Assembly (NCBI RefSeq): GCF_947495315.1
Contig: NZ_CANLYD010000015.1
Span: forward strand, 114,163-178,162
DNA length: 64,000 bases
Origin: an uncultured Aquimarina sp.
GTDB lineage: Bacteria; Bacteroidota; Bacteroidia; Flavobacteriales; Flavobacteriaceae
Reading direction: 5' to 3'
The translations under genes and the position numbers were made by a program. Positions 26,693 through 34,501 of this stretch are shown one piece after another (position 1 is the first letter of the stretch; each line of letters begins with the position of its first letter). The notes under the pieces are model-generated. The model saw only the letters and a list, made by a program, of their open reading frames with translations, did not search any database and had not been told where the DNA came from.

Positions 26693-27760
26693 ATGAAGAA
26701 AGAAGAAAAAATAAGATTAGGAATATCAATTGGCGACCTAAATGGTATCGGAAGTGAAGTAGCTCTCAAAACTTTCGAAGATCCGCGCATGTTGGATTTC
26801 TGTACTCCCGTGATTTTTGCATCTGTAAAGATTCTTTCTTTTCTTAAAAAACAGTACAATATTAATACGAATCTTCATGGTATTGATAAAACTTCTCAAA
26901 TTCTGGATGGCAAAATAAATATCCTAAATGTATGGAAAGAAGGAGTGGATATTAATTTCGGACAAGAAGATTCAACAATTGGGGCATACGCTATTAAATC
27001 ATTAAAAGCAGCGACTGCTGCACTAAAAAATAACGAAATAGATGTTCTGGTAACCGCACCTATTAATAAACATAGTATTCAATCAGAAGATTTTAATTTT
27101 CCCGGACACACAGATTACTTGGATCAAGAGCTGGAAGGAAACAGCTTAATGTTTATGATCACAGATACCTTAAAAGTAGGACTACTTACAGACCACGTAG
27201 CCGTAAAAGATATTGCCGACGCAATTACTCCAGAGCTTATCGAACAAAAAATAGGCACCATTTATAATGCATTAAAGCAGGATTTTGGAATCAGTAAGCC
27301 AAAAATTGCCGTTTTAGGAATCAACCCCCATAGCGGAGACAATGGTGTGATTGGCAACGAAGATGAAGAGATACTGAAACCCACCATCAAAAAAATAAAC
27401 GAATCCGGTAAACTAGTGTATGGCCCATACGCAGCAGATAGCTTTTTTGGTTCAGATGGTTATAAAGCCTTTGATGCGATTGTAGCTTCTTATCATGATC
27501 AGGGATTGATTCCTTTTAAAACATTATCCTTCGGAAAAGGGGTGAATTATACTGCAGGATTAAATAAAGTGCGAACATCTCCCGACCACGGAACAGCTTT
27601 CGAAATTGCAGGAAAAAATAAAGCAGATAATGGATCTTTTAAAGAAGCTGTTTTTGCTGCATTAAAGATTTATAAAAACAGGCAACAATATGATGAGCTT
27701 ACTAAAAATCCATTAAAAAAACAGCCTCGTAAACCTCAATTCAAAGGAAATAAGGAGTAG
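26693..27760 (+). CDS. pdxA: 4-hydroxythreonine-4-phosphate dehydrogenase
   Basis: Oxidises 4-phosphohydroxy-L-threonine in the DXP-dependent pyridoxal-phosphate pathway, working with PdxJ. The 355-residue protein begins KIRLGISIGDLNGIGSEVAL and has the metal/substrate His of FNFPGHTDYL (~138), ASYHDQGLIPFKTL (~268) and the C-terminal RTSPDHGTAFEIAGKNKAD (~298). Family length is about 330-350, so it is complete. The gene is followed by a 200-bp AT-rich spacer and the DUF177-rpmF unit, an order typical of Flavobacteriaceae. Confidence 0.96.
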   Translation: MKKEEKIRLGISIGDLNGIGSEVALKTFEDPRMLDFCTPVIFASVKILSFLKKQYNINTNLHGIDKTSQILDGKINILNVWKEGVDINFGQEDSTIGAYAIKSLKAATAALKNNEIDVLVTAPINKHSIQSEDFNFPGHTDYLDQELEGNSLMFMITDTLKVGLLTDHVAVKDIADAITPELIEQKIGTIYNALKQDFGISKPKIAVLGINPHSGDNGVIGNEDEEILKPTIKKINESGKLVYGPYAADSFFGSDGYKAFDAIVASYHDQGLIPFKTLSFGKGVNYTAGLNKVRTSPDHGTAFEIAGKNKADNGSFKEAVFAALKIYKNRQQYDELTKNPLKKQPRKPQFKGNKE

Positions 27761-27962
27761 TTAGCTAGCTTAGAATACGTGATGAATCAATGAGTTCGTG
27801 GTCAATTAATTAGTGTAAAATCAAGTTCGAACACAAGTTTTTAATCCAGTTGTTCGCAGAAAAATTAGCCTCATAAACTCAAATACGCATCTGCTCACTA
27901 ACTAAATACTAACTTTCTGATATAATTTTATTTACAAAAATGCTTTCATAACGTTTTTTTGT

Positions 27963-27970
27963 TATCTTTG
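27963..27970 (+). promoter_or_regulatory. -7 element of the DUF177-rpmF unit
   Basis: TATCTTTG is a perfect TAnnTTTG match with a strong T-tract in front, 46 bp before the ATG. The short leader contains a TGCC-GAATT-GGCA hairpin (about 27980-27992). Confidence 0.6.
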
Positions 27971-28015
27971 CACCCGCCTTTGCCGAATTGGCAGAGACTC
28001 GAAACTGATGATGAA

Positions 28016-28555
28016 ATGAAACCACTAAAAGAGTTTAATATCCCTTTTGTTGGACTGAAGCAAGGATTACACAAGTTTGAGTATCAAATTGGCAATACGT
28101 TCTTCGAACATTTTGAGTATGACGAATTTAATGCATCTGCAATAAAAGTCGATCTGGAGTTTAACAAGAAAACAACTATGTTAGAACTTCGGTTTGAGGC
28201 TAATGGCACGATAAATGTCAATTGCGATGTCACCAACGAACCTTTTGATTTACCTATTAAAAATGAATTCTTTTTAGTAGTTAAGTTTGGAGAAGAGTAT
28301 AACAATGAGAACGAAGAAATTCTTATTATCCCTTTTGGAGAATATGAAATCAACGTTCAGCAATATATATATGAGCTTATTGTTTTAGGAGTACCTTCTA
28401 AACGAGTTCATCCTGGTGTCGAAGATGGAACATTAGAATCTGATATACTGGAAAAGTTAGATGAATTAAGCCCGAAAGAGGAAACATTAGAAAATAATAA
28501 CGAGGAAATTGATCCTCGTTGGGATAAATTAAAAAACTTATTAAACGATAAATAA
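28016..28555 (+). CDS. DUF177 (YceD family) protein
   Basis: Taken from the ATG at 28016 (MKPLKEFNIPFVGLKQGLHK), since the longer frame would start inside the promoter. About 179 residues with the family pattern VDLEFNKKTTMLELRFEANG, a central NVNCDVTNEPFDLPIK in place of the two CxxC-type cysteines, and INVQQYIYELIVLGVPSKRV (~125). YceD is paired with ribosomal protein L32 across bacteria; it is implicated in 23S rRNA processing or accumulation in plants and bacteria, but its action is not settled. It is 9 bp ahead of rpmF in the same unit. Confidence 0.92.
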   Translation: MKPLKEFNIPFVGLKQGLHKFEYQIGNTFFEHFEYDEFNASAIKVDLEFNKKTTMLELRFEANGTINVNCDVTNEPFDLPIKNEFFLVVKFGEEYNNENEEILIIPFGEYEINVQQYIYELIVLGVPSKRVHPGVEDGTLESDILEKLDELSPKEETLENNNEEIDPRWDKLKNLLNDK

Positions 28556-28564
28556 TAGCTAACA

Positions 28565-28762
28565 ATGGCACATCCTAAGAGAAAAATCTCCAAAACAAGA
28601 AGAGATAAGAGAAGAACACATTATAAAGCTACTGTACCACAAATAGCTACAGATCCTACAACAGGAGAAGCACATTTATACCACAGAGCACATTGGTTCG
28701 AAGGTAAATTATATTACCGTGGTCAGGTAATTATTGACAATACTGAAGAAGAAGTAGCATAA
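28565..28762 (+). CDS. rpmF: 50S ribosomal protein L32
   Basis: A 65-residue basic protein starting AHPKRKISKTRRDKRRTHYK, diagnostic of bL32. The zinc-knuckle cysteines found in some L32 proteins are absent (the mid-region reads HLYHRAHWFEG), so this is the zinc-free form. Directly after the DUF177 gene and followed by a strong terminator, which separates it from fabH 276 bp downstream even though the cluster order is conserved. Confidence 0.97.
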   Translation: MAHPKRKISKTRRDKRRTHYKATVPQIATDPTTGEAHLYHRAHWFEGKLYYRGQVIIDNTEEEVA

Positions 28763-28786
28763 GTATACTGTTAAAATTCTATAGAG

Positions 28787-28814
28787 AACTCTCACAAATG
28801 TGAGAGTTTTTTTG
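28787..28814 (+). terminator. Terminator after rpmF
   Basis: AACTCTCACA (28787-28796) and TGTGAGAGTT (28799-28808) form a perfect stem followed by seven T's. Confidence 0.88.
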
Positions 28815-28942
28815 TTTTTAGTTGAATATGTGTCAAAATCCCGTTATTTTGCGCCATATTTGCATGTAATTTAGTATTTTCGACCACTTTTTGCATATTA
28901 ATTGTGTAATAGGTTCTGAAATGAGCTAAGTAATTTATTGAT

Positions 28943-29021
28943 GCTAATTCCTGTAATGCAGGCACGCAGCGGAGTTATTAGCGAATTCCATCTGAAACGA
29001 ATATAATAGAAGATTCAGATG
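28943..29021 (+). repeat. Nested inverted repeats in the fabH leader
   Basis: GCTAAT (28943-28948) pairs with ATTAGC (28977-28982) and encloses CCTG/CAGG (28950-28953, 28959-28962). A second hairpin follows: CATCTGAA (28989-28996) with TTCAGATG (29014-29021). The inner part is GC-rich compared with its flanks. It lies 16 bp before the fabH ATG. Confidence 0.5.
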
Positions 29022-29037
29022 AAACTAAAATCAAGAT

Positions 29038-30033
29038 ATGAGTAAAATCACAGCCGCTATCACAGCTGTAGGCGCTTATGTGCCGGACTATGTGTTATCT
29101 AATGAGATATTAGCAACAATGGTCGATACAAACGATGAATGGATCACCACTCGTACAGGTATTAAAGAACGTAGATTACTAAAAGAAGAAGGTAAAGGAA
29201 GTTCTTTCTTAGGAATAAAAGCAGCAGAAGATTTAATCGCTAAAAAGAATCTCGATCCTAAAGAGATTGATATGGTGATCTTTGCTACTGCTACACCTGA
29301 CCTTCCTGTGGCTGCAACCGCAGCATACGCCGCTTCAGAAATAGGAGCAGTCAATGCATTCTCTTATGATTTACAAGCAGCTTGTTCCAGTTTTTTATAT
29401 GGAATGTCTACTGCAGCCAGTTATATTGAAGCAGGAAGATATAAGAAGATCTTATTGATTGGAGCAGATAAAATGTCATCCATTATTGATTATACTGATC
29501 GTACTACTTGCATTATTTTTGGTGATGGTGGTGGAGCAGTACTTTTCGAACCTAACGACGAAGGATTAGGACTACAAGACGAATACTTACGTACAGATGG
29601 TGTAGGACGCGAGTTTCTAAAAATTGAAGCAGGTGGTTCTATTCTACCTCCATCAGAAGAAACAGTAGCGAATAAACAGCATTTTGTACAACAGGATGGA
29701 AAATCAGTATTTAAATATGCAGTTTCTAATATGGCAGATGCCAGTATGAAAATCATGGAACGCAATAACATCAGTGGAGAAGATGTAGATTGGCTTGTTG
29801 CACATCAAGCTAATAAACGTATTATCGATGCTACTGCAAACAGAATGAATCTGGATAAGGATAAAGTTCTTATGAATATTCATCGATATGGTAATACAAC
29901 CTCAGCAACATTGCCATTATTATTAAGTGATTACGAAAAACAACTCAAAAAAGGAGACAATATAGTATTTGCTTCATTCGGTGGAGGCTTTACTTGGGGT
30001 TCTATTTTCTTAAAATGGGCCTATAATTCCTAA
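29038..30033 (+). CDS. fabH: Beta-ketoacyl-ACP synthase III
   Basis: Starts fatty-acid synthesis by condensing acyl-CoA (acetyl or branched) with malonyl-ACP. The Cys-His-Asn triad is visible: LQAACSSFLYGM (Cys ~115), WLVAHQANKRIID (His ~257) and NIHRYGNTTSAT (Asn ~288). 331 residues, normal. Bacteroidota make iso-branched acids, so branched starter preference is plausible but not shown. Followed 28 bp later by accB and then accC, forming a fatty-acid initiation unit with a malonyl-CoA supply. Confidence 0.97.
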   Translation: MSKITAAITAVGAYVPDYVLSNEILATMVDTNDEWITTRTGIKERRLLKEEGKGSSFLGIKAAEDLIAKKNLDPKEIDMVIFATATPDLPVAATAAYAASEIGAVNAFSYDLQAACSSFLYGMSTAASYIEAGRYKKILLIGADKMSSIIDYTDRTTCIIFGDGGGAVLFEPNDEGLGLQDEYLRTDGVGREFLKIEAGGSILPPSEETVANKQHFVQQDGKSVFKYAVSNMADASMKIMERNNISGEDVDWLVAHQANKRIIDATANRMNLDKDKVLMNIHRYGNTTSATLPLLLSDYEKQLKKGDNIVFASFGGGFTWGSIFLKWAYNS

Positions 30034-30061
30034 ACAACTAAAACACACAATACCCAACATT

Positions 30062-30553
30062 ATGGATTTAAAAGAAATTCAGAATTTAATCAAATTCGTT
30101 GCCAAATCTGGGGCTAGCGAAGTGAAGTTAGAGATGGAAGATGTAAAAATTACTATCAGAACAACTTCAGAGGAAAACAAAGAAACAACTTTTGTACAGC
30201 AAATACCAGTTGGTAATGCAGTGCCTGCTGCCCAACCAGCAACACAAGTACAAACTCCTGCTCCTGTGGCTACTGAGGCTGCAGCTGTGAGTAGTAATGA
30301 AGACGATTCCAAATACATCACTATAAAATCTCCTATCATAGGAACACTTTATAGAAAACCATCTCCGGATAAACCAACTTTTGTAGAAGTAGGAGATACG
30401 ATCAAAGAAGGAGATGTACTTTGTATTATCGAAGCAATGAAGCTTTTCAATGAAATTGAAAGTGAAGTTTCAGGTAAAATCGTTAAAATTTTAGCTGATG
30501 ACAATTCTCCTGTAGAATTTGATCAACCATTATTCTTAGTAGACCCATCATAA
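30062..30553 (+). CDS. accB: Biotin carboxyl carrier protein of acetyl-CoA carboxylase
   Basis: The 163-residue protein carries the biotin attachment motif EAMKLFNEIESEVSG near residue 125 (Lys is biotinylated) in a C-terminal lipoyl-like domain, with GTLYRKPSPDKPTFVEVGD just before it. An Ala/Pro/Gln/Val-rich linker (~60-90) joins it to the N-terminal segment that binds biotin carboxylase. It carries CO2 from AccC to the carboxyltransferase. Between fabH and accC; the 92 bp to accC include an A/T-rich imperfect palindrome. Confidence 0.97.
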   Translation: MDLKEIQNLIKFVAKSGASEVKLEMEDVKITIRTTSEENKETTFVQQIPVGNAVPAAQPATQVQTPAPVATEAAAVSSNEDDSKYITIKSPIIGTLYRKPSPDKPTFVEVGDTIKEGDVLCIIEAMKLFNEIESEVSGKIVKILADDNSPVEFDQPLFLVDPS

Positions 30554-30645
30554 CCCAATTTTAAAATTCCAATTGACAAATCCCAAAATCCAATAATACG
30601 TGGAATTTGGAACATGGAATTTGAGATTTTTAAATTTAGAACGTT
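30554..30645. repeat. Imperfect palindrome of AAATTCCA-type words between accB and accC
   Basis: The plus strand has TTCCAA and AAATCCA words before about 30600 and TGGAATTTGG and TGGAATTTGAG words after it, so the spacer can fold on itself. Such TTCCA-word strings recur between genes in flavobacterial genomes as I know them. No start codon or promoter of note lies within. Confidence 0.4.
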
Positions 30646-31998
30646 ATGTTTAAAAAAATTCTAATTGCCAATAGAGGTGAGATTGCAATGCGTGTAATCA
30701 GAACCTGTAAAGAAATGGGTATAAAATCTGTAGCAGTATATTCTACCGCTGATGCAGAAAGCTTACATGTTCGTTTTGCTGATGAAGCTGTTTGTATTGG
30801 ACCAGCGCCTAGTAGCGAATCATACCTTAAAATGTCTAATATTATAGCTGCTGCAGAAATCACAAATGCAGATGCTATCCACCCAGGATATGGATTCCTA
30901 TCAGAAAACGCCAAATTCTCTAAAATTTGTGAAGAGCACGAAATAAAGTTTATTGGTGCTAGCGCTGAGATGATTGACAGAATGGGAGACAAAGCATCCG
31001 CTAAATCAACTATGATTGAAGCTGGAGTACCCTGTGTTCCAGGAAGTGAAGGTATAATTCCTGACTTCGAAACGTGTATAAAAGTAGCTAAAGAAACTGG
31101 TTACCCGGTAATGCTTAAAGCTAGTGCTGGTGGTGGTGGTAAAGGTATGCGTGCTGTTTGGAAAGAAGAAGACCTGCAAAATGCTTGGGAATCTGCAAGA
31201 CAAGAAAGTAAAGCGGCCTTTGGTAATGATGATATGTACATGGAGAAACTGATCGAAGAACCTCGTCATATCGAAATCCAAGTTGTAGGTGACAGTAACG
31301 GTAGAGCATGCCACTTATCAGAAAGAGATTGCTCTGTACAACGAAGACATCAAAAACTTACAGAAGAAACTCCTTCTCCGTTCATGACTGATGAATTAAG
31401 AGAAGAAATGGGAAAAGCAGCAGTAAAAGCAGCAGAATATATCAAATATGAAGGAGCTGGAACTGTAGAATTCTTAGTAGATAAACATCGTAATTTCTAC
31501 TTTATGGAGATGAATACTCGTATTCAGGTAGAGCATCCCATAACTGAGCAAGTAGTAGATTATGATTTAATCAGAGAACAAATATTAGTAGCAGCTGGAG
31601 TGCCAATTTCTGGTAAAAATTATTATCCGCAGTTACACTCTATAGAATGTAGAATAAACGCAGAAGATCCTTACAAGGATTTCCGCCCTTCTCCTGGCAA
31701 AATAACGAATCTACACCTTCCTGGAGGTCACGGAGTTCGTATTGATACACACGTATACAGTGGATATACTATTCCTCCTAATTATGACTCTATGATTGCT
31801 AAATTAATTACTACCGCGCAGACTCGTGAGGAGGCAATTAATAAAATGAAAAGAGCTCTTGATGAATTTGTAGTAGAAGGAATAAAAACTACCGTTCCAT
31901 TCCATAGACAATTGATGGATCATCCGGATTATGTTTCTGGAAACTATACCACCAAGTTTATGGAGGATTTTGAGATGGAAGAACCAAAAGACGACTAA
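30646..31998 (+). CDS. accC: Biotin carboxylase subunit of acetyl-CoA carboxylase
   Basis: ATP-grasp enzyme that carboxylates the biotin of AccB. The start MFKKILIANRGEIAMRVIRT is diagnostic, the glycine-rich ATP loop is KASAGGGGKGMRAVW (~159), and catalytic residues occur in MEMNTRIQVEHPITEQVVDY (~288) and RINAEDPYKDFRPSPG (~337). 450 residues, full length. The gene closes the fabH-accB-accC unit and is followed at once by a terminator. The carboxyltransferase subunits are not in the window. Confidence 0.97.
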   Translation: MFKKILIANRGEIAMRVIRTCKEMGIKSVAVYSTADAESLHVRFADEAVCIGPAPSSESYLKMSNIIAAAEITNADAIHPGYGFLSENAKFSKICEEHEIKFIGASAEMIDRMGDKASAKSTMIEAGVPCVPGSEGIIPDFETCIKVAKETGYPVMLKASAGGGGKGMRAVWKEEDLQNAWESARQESKAAFGNDDMYMEKLIEEPRHIEIQVVGDSNGRACHLSERDCSVQRRHQKLTEETPSPFMTDELREEMGKAAVKAAEYIKYEGAGTVEFLVDKHRNFYFMEMNTRIQVEHPITEQVVDYDLIREQILVAAGVPISGKNYYPQLHSIECRINAEDPYKDFRPSPGKITNLHLPGGHGVRIDTHVYSGYTIPPNYDSMIAKLITTAQTREEAINKMKRALDEFVVEGIKTTVPFHRQLMDHPDYVSGNYTTKFMEDFEMEEPKDD

Positions 31999-32007
31999 TC
32001 AACATTT

Positions 32008-32032
32008 AAGCCTCAGCAATGAGGCTTTTTTT
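32008..32032 (+). terminator. Terminator after accC
   Basis: AAGCCTCA (32008-32015) and TGAGGCTT (32020-32027) flank the tetraloop GCAA, followed by T's to 32032. Confidence 0.9.
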
Positions 32033-32045
32033 ATGAATTTGAAAT

Positions 32046-33158
32046 ATGCCTTTCAGCTATTGGGAACATAAAATCTGGTTATCTAATATTGATTTTACGA
32101 TCATAGGTAGCGGGATCGTAGGACTTAATAGTGCGATTCGCTTAAGAGAAAAATTTCCAAAAGCTAAAATTCTAGTGCTGGAAAGAGGCATCCTACCAAA
32201 TGGCGCCAGTACAAAAAATGCAGGTTTCGCTTGTTTTGGGAGTTTATCAGAAATTCTTGATGATCTCCATACACATTCTGAGAAAGAGGTGTTGCAGCTT
32301 GTACAAAAAAGATATAAAGGACTTCAGCTACTACGCAAAAATCTAGGAGACTCCGTTATTGATTATATCCCTAATGGCGGCTATGAACTTTTTACAAAAA
32401 GCGATTACAATTTATATGAAACCTGCCTTTCTAAAATCGAAGATATCAACTCATTCCTAAAGCCTGTTTTTAAGGATGATGTATTCTTACCAAAAGATAA
32501 TGTTTTCAATTTTAAAAACATTCAACCTCAATATATTGTAAACCAATTCGAAGGACAAATTGATACTGGTAAGATGATGGATGCTTTATTACGCAAAGCC
32601 CAGATTTGTGATATCAGAATACTTAATAATTGCAGAGTACAAGCTGTTACTGATACTAATGATTCCGTAGAAATAAAAACGGATCATTTTACGTTATCAT
32701 CAAATAAAGTATTAATCGCTACCAATGGTTTTGCCTCTCAATTAGGTCTTAAAGAGGTCAAACCAGCGAGAGCACAGGTTTTGATTACCAAACCTATTCA
32801 GAATTTACATATCAAAGGAACTTTTCATCTGGATAGAGGATATTATTACTTCAGGAATATTGATAATAGAATCCTCTTTGGCGGAGGAAGGAATCTGGAT
32901 TTTAAAACAGAAGAAACCACAGAATTAGCACAAACCACATTAATACAACGAAAATTAGAGGAGATATTACAAACAGTAATTTTACCTGATAAAAATTTCG
33001 AAATTGAACATCGCTGGAGTGGAATTATGGGTGTTGGAAATCAAAAAAAATCTATAGTTAACCAAATTTCTAACAATGTCTTCTGCGGAGTACGACTTGG
33101 AGGAATGGGTGTCGCAATTGGTAGTCTTGTTGGCACGGAATTAGCCGATCTTTTATAG
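32046..33158 (+). CDS. FAD-dependent oxidoreductase, D-amino-acid-oxidase family
   Basis: The 370-residue product has an N-terminal Rossmann FAD site, DFTIIGSGIVGLNSAIRLRE (~17), with the ribose-binding acidic residue in KILVLERG (~45), and the C-terminal DAO signature FCGVRLGGMGVAIGSLVG near residue 345 that closes the flavin fold. RGYYYFRNIDNRILFGGGR (~260) is typical of DAO/DadA-like enzymes acting on amine substrates. The substrate is unknown. No export signal, so it is cytosolic. Sits 22 bp before mtgA and may share its transcript. Confidence 0.87.
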   Translation: MPFSYWEHKIWLSNIDFTIIGSGIVGLNSAIRLREKFPKAKILVLERGILPNGASTKNAGFACFGSLSEILDDLHTHSEKEVLQLVQKRYKGLQLLRKNLGDSVIDYIPNGGYELFTKSDYNLYETCLSKIEDINSFLKPVFKDDVFLPKDNVFNFKNIQPQYIVNQFEGQIDTGKMMDALLRKAQICDIRILNNCRVQAVTDTNDSVEIKTDHFTLSSNKVLIATNGFASQLGLKEVKPARAQVLITKPIQNLHIKGTFHLDRGYYYFRNIDNRILFGGGRNLDFKTEETTELAQTTLIQRKLEEILQTVILPDKNFEIEHRWSGIMGVGNQKKSIVNQISNNVFCGVRLGGMGVAIGSLVGTELADLL

Positions 33159-33180
33159 ACAGTTACTTTATTAGTTAGCT

Positions 33181-33855
33181 ATGAAAAAAATCTTTCGTTT
33201 TATATATAGAGGCTTTCTAGCTTTCTTTATCCTTAGCATACTATGGGTACTTGCATATAAATGGATTGATGTTCCGGGAACTCCATTAATGAGTATTCGA
33301 CATTTTCAATCCGAAAATAAGACTTCAATAAAGCATCAATGGGTTCCATTAAAAAATATTTCTAAAAACCTACAACTAGCCGTTATCTGTAGCGAAGATC
33401 AACGATTTATAGAGCATAATGGCTTTGACACCAAAGCAATCCAAAAAGCAATTTCTGAGCATAAAGCAGGCAAACGATTACGAGGGGCCAGCACCATCTC
33501 ACAACAAACGGCAAAAAATGTGTTTTTGTGGCCACAACGCAGTTGGATACGTAAAGGACTAGAAAGTTACTTCACTTTCCTAATAGAAACATTATGGAAC
33601 AAAGAGCGTATCTTAGAAATATACCTGAACAGTATAGAAATGGGAGATGAAATATTCGGCGCTGAGGCTGCCGCCAAATTCTGGTTTAACAAATCTTCAA
33701 AAGATTTAAACGCTAATGAAGCTGCTGCAATAGCTGCTATTCTTCCTAATCCTAGAAAATATTTAGCCGATCCACCATCTAATTATGTTCAGAAAAGAAA
33801 GGAATGGATTCTTCAGCAAATGCATAATTATGGTACATTTTCTTTGCCTGAATAA
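33181..33855 (+). CDS. mtgA: Monofunctional biosynthetic peptidoglycan transglycosylase
   Basis: Polymerises lipid II glycan chains in the periplasm. One N-terminal membrane anchor (~10-28, RGFLAFFILSILWVLAYKWI) precedes the GT51 domain: VICSEDQRFIEHNGFD (~69, catalytic Glu), RGASTISQQTAKNVFLW (~101) and NKERILEIYLNSIEMGDEIF (~139, second Glu). No transpeptidase domain follows, which separates it from class A penicillin-binding proteins. 224 residues, normal for the family. Confidence 0.95.
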   Translation: MKKIFRFIYRGFLAFFILSILWVLAYKWIDVPGTPLMSIRHFQSENKTSIKHQWVPLKNISKNLQLAVICSEDQRFIEHNGFDTKAIQKAISEHKAGKRLRGASTISQQTAKNVFLWPQRSWIRKGLESYFTFLIETLWNKERILEIYLNSIEMGDEIFGAEAAAKFWFNKSSKDLNANEAAAIAAILPNPRKYLADPPSNYVQKRKEWILQQMHNYGTFSLPE

Positions 33856-33913
33856 AAATACTATTTGTTCAATCATCTAGGTTATTATATCTTGAAATCT
33901 TAAATAAATTTTC

Positions 33914-34366
33914 TTGAAAAACATAAAAGAACAACTATTTGATCATTGTAAGCAATTTGTACAGGATCGTCTTGATCGAATTCAGGATAGGATTACAAAC
34001 ATTCAGGAGTCATTGACCTCTGAAACAAAAAGTACAGCTGGTGATAAACATGAGACCGGAAGAGCCATGCTCCAGTTAGAAAGAGAAAAAGCAGGTGCAC
34101 AATTAGCCCAAGTTCAGAAGTTACAGGAAGTTTTAGTTAAAATCGACAAACACTCATCTTCTAAGACTATGCGATTAGGAAGCATCGCAGAAACCTCTAA
34201 AGGAAATTATTATTTAAGTATTTCGGTAGGGAAAATCACTATTGAGAATAACACCTATTTTGCCATAGCTACCAATACTCCTATTGGGAAATTGTTGTTA
34301 GGAAAAACAATTGGAGATCATTTTAGCTTCAATGGGAACGAAGTAACAATAGAAAATATACTTTAA
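33914..34366 (+). CDS. GreA/GreB-like protein
   Basis: TTG start giving MKNIKEQLFDHCKQFVQDRL. The N-terminal ~85 residues are a predicted coiled coil with STAGDKHETGRAML at the turn, and the C-terminal half (~95-150) ends TPIGKLLLGKTIGDHFSFNG, similar to the FKBP-like domain of GreA (SPIGKALLGK-type). In GreA the tip Asp and Glu, spaced D-x-x-E, enter the RNA polymerase secondary channel; here GDKHE keeps this spacing. Databases often mislabel relatives as 3-oxoacyl-ACP synthase. A role in transcript cleavage or another secondary-channel function is inference. It follows mtgA by 58 bp. Confidence 0.65.
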   Translation: MKNIKEQLFDHCKQFVQDRLDRIQDRITNIQESLTSETKSTAGDKHETGRAMLQLEREKAGAQLAQVQKLQEVLVKIDKHSSSKTMRLGSIAETSKGNYYLSISVGKITIENNTYFAIATNTPIGKLLLGKTIGDHFSFNGNEVTIENIL

Positions 34367-34428
34367 AAGAAGTTTAAAAAACAGGATCATATTCCTGAAA
34401 TTAACCTATCCCTGAAAAGGAATTAGTA

Positions 34429-34436
34429 TAAATTTG
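34429..34436 (+). promoter_or_regulatory. -7 element of the lipoprotein hydrolase
   Basis: TAAATTTG matches TAnnTTTG, 66 bp before the ATG at 34502. Confidence 0.45.
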
Positions 34437-34501
34437 TTAAATGTGATAGTATAAAAAAATGATTTTAAGTAAATTGCTTGCTCACAAATCATAGGGGCAA
34501 A

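Noticed and set aside
29490..29771. Long antisense frame within fabH
   Set aside because: Ser/Pro-rich shadow of the fabH codons; no evidence of independent coding.
30079..30339. 86-codon antisense frame with an apparent hydrophobic part in accB
   Set aside because: Produced by the Ala/Pro/Val-rich linker codons of accB read backwards.
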